Source: Auxenochlorella pyrenoidosa (taxonomy: Eukaryota > Chlorophyta > Trebouxiophyceae > Chlorellales > Chlorellaceae). Taken from it: 15,996 nucleotides of DNA. Positions 9,185 to 15,996 of this stretch are shown piece by piece. The DNA is taken from contig KQ482038.1 in the NCBI GenBank assembly GCA_001430745.1, forward strand, positions 185,741 to 201,736, given 5' to 3'. Position numbers and translations under genes: made by a program. The notes below the pieces were generated by a model, which did no database searches, had not been told where the DNA came from, and was given only the letters and a program-made list of their open reading frames with translations. Each line of letters starts with the position of its first letter. Within the stretch, counting starts at the first letter, position 1.

Positions 9185-9682
9185 CCGCTCAGGGCGTCTG
9201 GCGTGCGCCACTCGCTCAAGAATTGATGACAGAAGCCAAATGAAGACACATGAGTCGATGCTGCAGGGCGGAGGAAGGCACACGCGGCTTGCATCAGCTG
9301 CCGCCAGCTGCTGGCGCTTTATTCGACGGGACGCCAGGGGTGCCAAGGACGCCAGCTGGGCATGACGGCAGCTGTAGCAGCAGGTGGGGTGGGGTGGGGT
9401 GGGCGGGGGGGGGGACAGGAGAACAGTGTACCATCACCCTGCCTTGAGGCCAGGTCGTCTTGATCCATGCGAATCAGACTGTCGGGCTGCCACCCGCCCA
9501 TGTCATGGGCAGACCTCTACTGTCGCTGCATGTCCCGTCCGCCCGCCCAGCCCTGGCCCAGGCCGGCCCCTCCCTGACAGCTATGCAGCTGTCCTCTCCG
9601 CTGAGGGCATCCCATGCTTATCTCTTTCTTCACAAGAATGCGGATCGACCCAGGCAGGTGCAGGCGTGGGTCATGCAGGCCA
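9185..9682. other. Intergenic region between copies 2 and 3
   Basis: About 500 bp containing the 5' flank of copy 2 and the 3' flank of copy 3. The copy 2 frame stays open upstream of its ATG to about 9346, but no other in-frame ATG is present. A G-rich block lies at 9386-9414. I see no further gene, and no TGTAA signal for copy 3. Confidence 0.5.
9386..9414 (+). other. G-quadruplex-type motif
   Basis: Runs GGGG-T-GGGG-T-GGGG-T-GGG followed by C and ten G's meet the usual four-run, short-loop pattern on the + strand. It lies about 200 bp upstream of the copy 2 ATG, on that gene's non-template strand complement. Confidence 0.6.
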
Positions 9683-12605
9683 CTACAGCGGAGCAGCGCC
9701 CGCCAGGAACTGGCGGGCCAGCTGCACATTGTGACGCATCACTTCGTGCTTGACCCGCCAGGCAGCCGCATGGGCTGCCTGGTTGGTGTCGTCCTCAAAG
9801 GCGGCCAGCAGCGCGGCGGCATAGCTGCCCGGCGGCGGCAGCTCCTGCGTCCCGCCAGCGGCGCTGGCAAGCCCCGCCCTGCTCCTACTCCTGACGCTGC
9901 CAGTGCTGCTGCTGCTGCCTGTGCTCGTCTCCTTGCCGCTGCCTGCTGCTGCGAGCAAGCGGCGCAGCGCCTGCCCTGCGCCCATGCCAGAATCAGACTT
10001 CCTGCAGGCTCCCCGAAAGGCCTGCCACTGCTGCGCAGTGCGGGCGGCTGCCTCCCTGCCAACGGCAGCACCGGCAGCGGCAGGGTCCGGCGGGCCCGAG
10101 GTGCCTGGACGGCTGTAGTTGTATGCCGCTGCCGGCGAGAGGTAGGAGTACGCGGCAAGTACGCTGCAGAGAGGACACAGCGCTGAGAGGATACAAGTCG
10201 AGAGGCACACATGCCCCACAGCTGCACTGGCAGGCGCGCCGATGGCCCCGAGTACAATGCGCACAGCAGCCGATTCGCAGGCCCAGCATGGCAGCCCACC
10301 TGCCCTCGGCAAGCAGGGGTGCGCCGACTTGCAGGACGACAGCTGGCGTGCTGCTGGCTTTGTGAGTGATGTACGCGTCTGCACCGGGCAAAGCAGGCAC
10401 AGCAGCGGGTGCGATGGGTGCGTGGTGGGTAGGATGGCCACTGGGTGCTGTGCCAGCAGGCATGCAGGCAGGCGCCATCGGGCACGGGCAGCAGGGAAGC
10501 CTGTCGCCCCCACCTGAGGGGAATGCAGCGAGCACGGCACGGCAGCTGGACAGAGTGGCATAGTAATCCTGCAGGGAGGAAAGGTTGCCAGCATGGACAA
10601 CCGTCACTGTGTGGCTCCACCCCACCTAACCCCAAAGCACCCCATCCCACCCCCAACCCACGTCCCAATCTGCACCCACCGAGCGCCCCTTTGCAAATGG
10701 CGTGAATATGCGCATGCAGACCAAACAGCACGCATGTGGCAAGGCCAGGGAGCAGCGGGCAGCAGCCACACCAGAGTGCATGCTTCGAATCCGCACCCCG
10801 ACTCACATCATATGGCAAGTCGGCTGCAACGCGCACATAGGGCTGCAGGGGCGGCGGCACGTCCAGCTCAGCGCCGGTGTCGCTGCCCACCAGCAGCAGG
10901 CTCTCGTTGCGCGCCCGCAGCTGGGCCAGCACCGCGGGGTGCGCGGCCGCCGCAAACACGCCGGCGTAGTCGCGCCGCCGGGGATCGATGCTGCCCTGCA
11001 CAGAGTGCACAGTGGATATCGCTTGGTCGCATGGCGTCGGCAGGTGCAAAGCATGGCCCCCTGAGAGTGGCCTGCAAATCAACTGTTGGGCTGTGCATGC
11101 GGTTGCAAACGTGGCTGCCAGGCTGCCACCAGCCCCTGAGGCGTACTGACGCAGCAGGCATGCGAGGCTGCTCCAGCCCACCTGGATGCACAAGTGCCTT
11201 GCCCGCCCAGCAGGCACGTCCCTGCGGCTGCTGGCTGCGGCTGGCGCGCTGGGCGTCCACGGCACCAGCGGCGCCATCCAAGGCACCGCTGCCCGCTGCC
11301 GCGCTTGCGCTCCGTGCTCGTTGCCTCCGTCGCTGGCGCTGGCATTGCTGTGGGGCTCCCGGCGGCGCGCAGCCCAGGCCTCAAGCATGGCCGAGGTGAA
11401 AGTGGAGACGCATGGTGCCAGCGTCAGCAGGTGGATGCGCTGTAGCTGATTGGGCTGCTGCTGCTGCTGGGGCTGCTGTTGTGGCAGCGCCGGCTGCCAC
11501 CCCACCAGCTGCTCGCCCAGCGTGTCAAGCAGCCAGGGGTGGGCTGCCGCTGTGCAGCCCGAGAGGAGGCGGTGCGGGTTGTGTGTGACGAGCTGCAGCT
11601 GCTGGTGTGGCGGCGGGCTGTGCTGCCGCCTCAGCAGCGCCGCCTGGGTGCCCGCAAACTCGGGCTCTGGAAAGGTCACCATGACAATCAAGTCGTACTG
11701 CAAGGGGTGGACATGTGGCGCATGGATGAGCAGCTGCAGGGCCAGCACAGCTGAGGGCAAGCTAGCAACGCAGGCCATGCAGGCTGCAAGCACGTGCTGC
11801 ACCTGCACACGCGCATCCCTGCATGCCTCCTCACCTGCGCTGCCTCAGCGAGCATGTCTGTGCTGTTGCGGATTGCGCCCTGGTACCAGGGGCGCACAAC
11901 TGCCTGCCAGCGGGGTGCGGGAGGATGGGGTGGGTTACGGACGGGGGATGGAAACTGTGCGGGCCGCACAGCACAGGCACAGGTTGCTGCAAGCACGTTT
12001 AAACAGGTTTCACACTGAAGCAGCCGATGTGCGCCCAATGCCATGAGCAAATGCAAGCCACATTCAGCCGCATCTGGCCAGTTCTGGAGCGCTCAGGGAG
12101 CGCAGTGAGCCAGGGGCGCCGCGGCAGCCCTCACCCGCACACTGTCGTGCGCCACATGCCGCAGATACATTGTCACCCCGCACCCAGCTTCCTGGAAAGC
12201 CCAGGCCATCCCAGCGGCAACGTCCGAGTGGAAGCGGACCTGCAGCAGTGGCCAGGTAGCAGCAAAACCTGCCACTTCAGTGAGCTGGCACGGCCAGGGG
12301 CTGCAGCACACAGCATTGTTACAGCGATATGTACGAATCCACTCTGGCCCGCAAGCGCCTACGCCGTTGTATATAGCGCAGCGCAGCAGCTTGTGCTGCA
12401 CCGCTTCTGCCTGCAACGCCGGCACGCCCGCCGCCGCCGCTGCGCCCTCCTGCTGTGCCGCCGATCTGGGGAACAGGGCGTGCAGGGTCGGCGCCCTTAT
12501 TATGTCGAGACCCAGACCAATGAGGCACAACAGCAGCCACGCGACCGCCAGCTGCACGGCCCAGCGGGCGGGCGGGCGAGGAGGGGTGGCGAACACCTCC
12601 CGCAT
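9683..12605 (-). CDS. Putative membrane-anchored GT-B-like glycosyltransferase, tandem copy 3
   Basis: Exons: 12605-12363, 12239-12135, 11903-11835, 11697-11182, 10995-10807, 10568-10514, 10378-10300, 10163-9683 (TAG 9685-9683); 579 codons, 578 residues. The start chosen is the ATG at 12605 (MREVFATPP), about 18 residues before the anchor helix (AVAWLLLCLIGLGLDII). An in-frame ATG at 12701 would add 32 residues. The GT-B-like motifs are LRCAIYNG, HSDVAAGMAWAFQ, YDLIVMVTFPE, THNPHRLL, LTLAPCV, VPWMAPLVPW, CIQ-GSIDPRRRDY, LLLVGS, DYYATLSSC, KASSTPAVVLQVGAPLL and VLAAYSYLSP, followed by the C-terminal PPPGSYAAALLAAF module. It pairs with copy 4 by the 69-nt exon (PWYQG...AAQ) and by wording throughout. 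The intron layout differs from copies 1 and 2 at the N-terminus. Substrate unknown. Confidence 0.78.
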
Positions 12606-13079
12606 TGGGTCGGGACCCACTCTATGCGATTTGCGGCATATTGTTCGCAAGTATGCGAGCAAACCGAACGACCGCGGGCTAGAGTGGCGAGTGCTGTGCA
12701 TGAAATGGCGGCTGCGGCATTACAAGGAAGATACTGTCTGAGGGAGCATGGCTCACCCCATTCCACCTGAAGGCGACATGTCCTCCGAGAGAGAATGTGG
12801 CGATACAATCAGGTCAAGAAATGCAGAAAGATGGCAGCAGCAGAGGTCTGAAGAATCAACAGGCAAGCAGGCCGTCCCTGCGGGGGGACGGCGCCCTTGG
12901 ATTAATTGACAGCAGCAGAGCATCTCCTGCGTGTTCTTCTGGCAGCGCATGCAGAAGATGCCACATGATCAGTGTCGAGGCAACGCCCACAAGGTGTTCT
13001 GGCAATGGTGGGCACCTACAGGAGCAGTTTTCAGCCAAGCAGTGCCATTGGATGTCAGCTGCATTGGGGCATTGAATTG

Positions 13080-13097
13080 GCTGGAGCCAGCTCCAGC
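13080..13097. repeat. Small inverted repeat, 7-bp arms with 4-base loop
   Basis: GCTGGAG and CTCCAGC flank CCAG. It is short and of a size that can occur by chance; it is reported only as visible structure. Confidence 0.5.
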
Positions 13098-13177
13098 ATA
13101 TGCAGCTGACATAAGGCTACAGGTGGGGTTCATGTTCTGCCTGCATACTGGCAAGTATTGTATGCCAGCGCATTAGA

Positions 13178-13182
13178 TTACA
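13178..13182 (-). promoter_or_regulatory. Candidate polyadenylation signal of copy 4 (TGTAA)
   Basis: TTACA on the + strand reads TGTAA on the minus strand, about 260 nt past the copy 4 stop. TGTAA is the known polyadenylation signal of many green algae. A five-base match is weak evidence alone, and the other three array members lack one in the expected place. Confidence 0.3.
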
Positions 13183-13443
13183 TGGGTATGCCGGGAATTG
13201 CTGGGTGTACCCTCCTGTCAAGGGTCACGGCAGCGATATGAAGGATGTGCAGTGCAGGTCGAGGTATTGAGGGTGAAAGGCAAGTTCTGTTTGGGAAAAT
13301 TAATGCAATGCTGGGTAACCAAATGGTCAGTCCGTCCATCATGGAAGAAATTGGTGCGGTTGAAGAAGCAGATAAAAGTTGCAAAGGAGCAGCGGCTGCT
13401 GCAAGTGTGTAAGGGGCAAGGAGGCTCCCGCGTCACTGTGGGC

Positions 13444-15996
13444 TCAGGACGCCAGCAGCTGCTGTGCCACCCGCACATTGTGCTGCATCACCTGTTCCTT
13501 CGCCCGCCGGGCCGCCTCGTGAGCCTGGTTGGCGTCATCATCAAATGCTGCCAGCAGCGCGGCGGCATAGCTGCCAGGCGGCGGCGCGTCAGCCTCGCTG
13601 CCGCCTGTTTCCTCGTCGACGGCTGGCCGGCTGCTCAGAGCCCGGCTCTCGTTGGCATCAGCCTGGCCCTCCACCAGCAGGCGTCGCCCGTCTGCGGCCC
13701 TCTTGCACCGTATGCGCAGCGTGTGCCACTCCTGTCTCGACAGCGCGGCCACTTGGCTGCCGGCCTCGGCGCCCAGGGCAGCAGTATTGGGCACCGGGCC
13801 CGAGGCGGCAGGCCGGCTGTAGCTGTAGGCTGCTTCTGGCGATAGATAGGAGTAGCTGGCAAGCACGCTGCAGAGGGCCGGAAGCGGCACAAGGGTTGGC
13901 GCAAGTGCATGCAGGGCAGCGTGCCAGGTGGGCGGACATGGGCTGGCGTTCAGGGCTGTGCGTGCGCAGGCATGCCTGGGGCAGGGCAGGGCAGGCGGAC
14001 GGGCATGCCCGCTCCACGGCAGTGCCCACCCACCCACCTGTCTTCTGTCAGCACGGGCGCGCCCACTTGCAGGGCTGCTGCCAGGGTGCTGCTCGCCTTC
14101 TTCACAATGTACACGTCTGCAGAGGGAGGGCACATGGGGTGGGGTGGGGGTGGGGTGTGTGTGTGGTGGTAGGGGTGTGTGGGGCAGAGAGGCTTGCGCG
14201 AGATGCAGCGCTTCTCGCGCGCTCTGGGGGAGCAAGCAGGCAGGGAGGGACTGAGCAGGCGTCACCGCAGGCAAAGGGGAGCGGCCCGCCTGGGGTGGCT
14301 GGGCTGCAGGGCCGGCAGGGCGGCGCACCTGTGCTGAAAGCCGTGAGGATTGCGCGGCAGCGGGACAGGGTCCGGTAGTAATCCTGCAAGTACGGCGGCA
14401 GGCAGGCAGCACGGCTTGAGAGGAGGGGGGCTGGCGCAACGGTCTGGCCTGGCGGGGAGCAGGAGCAATGGTGCAGTGCAGCCTGTTCGGGTGGCTCCCT
14501 GTGCAGCGCGCCCCCCCTTCCCCCCCCCCCCCCCCTCCCTTCCGCAGGCCTGAGCCAGTGGTCAAAGCAGCCATCTCAGGGCGCAGCATGCCAGAGCTGT
14601 GCAGCGCAACCGTGCAAGCTTGCCTTGAAGCGCAGGTCAGAGAGGATGCGCACGTGGGGCCGCAGGGGAGGCGGCACGCCCAGCTCGGCGCCTGTGTCGC
14701 TGCCCACCAGCAGCAGGCTCTCGTTGCGTGCCCGCAGCTGCGCCAGCACCGCGGGGTGCGCGGCGGCGGCAAAGGCGCCGGCGTAGTCGCGCCGCCGGGG
14801 ATTGATACTGCCCTGCTCTCAAAGGCACCAAGAAAAGCAGGCAGAAACTCCAGTCGCTGGCGCAGTCAGGGCGCCGGGAACCAGCGCAGCCCCTCTTTCA
14901 AACTTCCAAGGCAGACCGTCGCTGCGCTGGGGAGGGTGCGGCACCAATGCAGGCCAGCTGGCAAGGCCGCTCCACACCCACAGCACTGGGTGCAGCGCAG
15001 CAGGGCGCAGGGGCGCACCCACCTGAATGCACAGGTGGCGCGGCTGCTGCCAGGCTGCCGCGTCGCCGCCCTGGCGCCCCGGCCGCGCGTCCCACGGCAT
15101 CAGCGGCGCAATCCAGGGCACCTCTGCCCGCGGCTGCCAGCCTCTGCCGCTGGGCTGCCGGGCTGTCGCCCACGCCTCCAGCATCGCTGCCGTGAAGTCG
15201 GCCACGCATGGCGCGAGCGTTAGGAGCTGGATGTGTGGGGAGAGGATCGTCGCCGCTGCGCGCCGTCCCTCGCCCACGTCGGCTGCTGGCGCCGCTGCTC
15301 TCGCCGCCGCCTGTCCCTCGCCCCCAACAGCCGCCGCCGCCGCCGGCGCCCCAGCCGCCAGCTGTCCCTGGCTCTCGTCGGCTGGCCCCCAGCGCACCGC
15401 CCGCTCTGCCAGCAGGTCGAGCAGCCATTCCTGGGTGCCCACCGCGCAGCCGGTCAGCAGCTTGTCGGGGTTGTGGCTGACCAGCAGCAGCCGCTGCCGA
15501 GGCGGCGGGCGGTGCTGCCCCAGCAGCAGCGCCAGCTGTGTCGCAAAGCGGTGCTCCGGGAAGGTCACCATCACGATGGCATCATACTGCAGTCAGAGGA
15601 GAGGGAAGTGAGTCCTGGTGACCATCGCAATTGCGTCGTACTGCAGGCAGAGGGCAGAGACCCAAGTCAAGCCAGGTCGGCAAGGCAGCAGAGGGGCGAG
15701 GCGCAGGCGCGGAGTGGGGCCGGTGATGGCACGGCACGCAGCCAGGCACTCGGCACCCGCGTTTGGGGCCTCCGGGGCGCGGCGCGCGGGGCGCCGGCGC
15801 TCCCGATAAGCATTCACCTTACTGTAAGTCCTGGTGCAATTTTCGGTTACATCATAAAATCACCTTTTGGTGGTGATGCACATGCACCCACGCAGGCCCT
15901 CGCGCACCTGTGCGGCGTCCCGCACCAGCTGCTTGTGGCTGTGGTGCTGGCCTTGGAACCAGGGCTCCATCACGCGCTGCAGCCACCAAAGGGGGT
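13444..15996 (-). CDS. Putative GT-B-like glycosyltransferase, tandem copy 4 (5' part beyond window)
   Basis: Exons in the window: 15976-15908, 15586-15023, 14812-14624, 14383-14329, 14116-14038, 13867-13444 (TGA 13446-13444); 460 codons in frame. The signal anchor and first strand-helix unit lie to the right of the window. Motifs are PWFQG...DAAQ, YDAIVMVTFPE, SHNPDKLL, LTLAPCV, VPWIAPLMPW, CIQ-GSINPRRRDY, LLLVGS, DYYRTLSRC, KKASSTLAAALQVGAPVL and VLASYSYLSP. A large Ala/Gly insertion sits before the HIQLLTLAP strand. The C-terminal PPPGSYAAALLAAF module is one residue shorter than in copy 3. The intron after 14624 uses a GC donor (AAG|GCAAGC). A diverged second copy of the 15586 exon head lies just upstream. 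Confidence 0.75.
14515..14548. repeat. Homopolymer-like C tract in an intron of copy 4
   Basis: Two long C runs broken by TT, ending in CCGCAGG, inside the intron 14384-14623. On the coding strand it is a G tract. Such tracts are prone to slippage and assembly error. Confidence 0.7.
15563..15654. repeat. 54-bp-offset tandem duplication of an exon head and its 3' splice site
   Basis: 15563-15600 and 15617-15654 align over 38 bp with 8 differences. Both contain, on the minus strand, CTGCAG followed by codons for Y-D-A-I-(V/A)-M-V-T. Only the copy nearer the gene body (acceptor at 15587-15588) leads into the long exon. The upstream copy hits a TGA after 16 codons if spliced or retained. Confidence 0.85.

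Larger units (their letters stand above)
12606..13443. other. Intergenic region between copies 3 and 4
   Basis: About 840 bp, noticeably less GC-rich than the genes. It should hold the promoter of copy 3 (or its longer N-terminus to 12701) and the 3' untranslated region of copy 4. It contains a small hairpin at 13080-13097 and a TGTAA on the minus strand. I see no convincing further gene. Confidence 0.5.

Noticed and set aside
9739..11808. A 689-codon minus-strand open frame that could be taken as one uninterrupted gene
   Set aside because: It covers two true exons of copy 3 (11697-11182 and 10995-10807) only because the introns between lack stops in that frame. The end of the frame is out of register with the conserved downstream exons.
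12702..13443. A small gene in the lower-GC region between copies 3 and 4
   Set aside because: The frames are short, and the only longer one (from 13198) runs into the antisense of copy 4's last exon. No motif or splice pattern supports it.
14515..14548. Pyrimidine tract followed by CAG, looking like a + strand 3' splice site
   Set aside because: It lies within a minus-strand intron of copy 4, and there is no + strand gene around it.
1..15996. A defence island, CRISPR array or other mobile system
   Set aside because: No direct-repeat/spacer array, transposase, terminal inverted repeats or target-site duplication is visible. The layout is that of an intron-rich eukaryotic gene family.

Overview
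This window looks like nuclear DNA of a GC-rich green alga. A Chlorella-like trebouxiophyte is my best guess. The reasons are very GC-rich coding DNA, CAG/CTG triplet runs, genes cut into many small exons, and GC-rich introns of about 100-460 bp. There is no sign of prokaryotic gene layout, rRNA, tRNA or CRISPR. The organism call is inference; the exon structures below were read directly from splice sites and frame.

Layout: (1) positions 1-1130, + strand: the 3' end of a gene for a glutamine/glutamate-rich protein with a compact C-terminal domain, carrying one intron. (2) positions 1372-15996, - strand: four head-to-tail paralogous genes, called here copies 1 (1372-5250), 2 (5713-9184), 3 (9683-12605) and 4 (13444 to beyond the right edge). 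They are separated by roughly 0.46-0.84 kb. The left gene and copy 1 converge, leaving 241 bp between their stop codons.

Each paralogue (about 580-640 residues where complete) has the same plan. It starts with an N-terminal signal-anchor helix, followed by a first Rossmann-like half (motif around FHLDVTAGLAWAFQ, then a Y-D beta strand, HNP, and VPWIAPLVPW). Next comes a variable low-complexity linker and a second Rossmann-like half (CIQG...RRDY, LLLVG, YY.TLS.C, K.SST....QVG.PL). The protein ends in a hypervariable linker and a conserved 50-60 residue module beginning PPPGSYAAALL. This is the layout of a GT-B-fold glycosyltransferase held in the Golgi/ER membrane. The exact family and substrate cannot be named from the sequence. 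Copies 1 and 2 form one subgroup and copies 3 and 4 another.

Exon lengths (69, 189 or 186, 55 and 79 nt) and intron phases (0,0,0,0,0,0,1,2) are shared by the array, so the genes arose by duplication of an already intron-rich ancestor. Intron turnover, GC-AG introns, duplicated splice sites and a patch suggesting gene conversion lie on top of this plan. Nearly all other open frames in the window, including long ones on the + strand, are GC-rich shadows of these exons.
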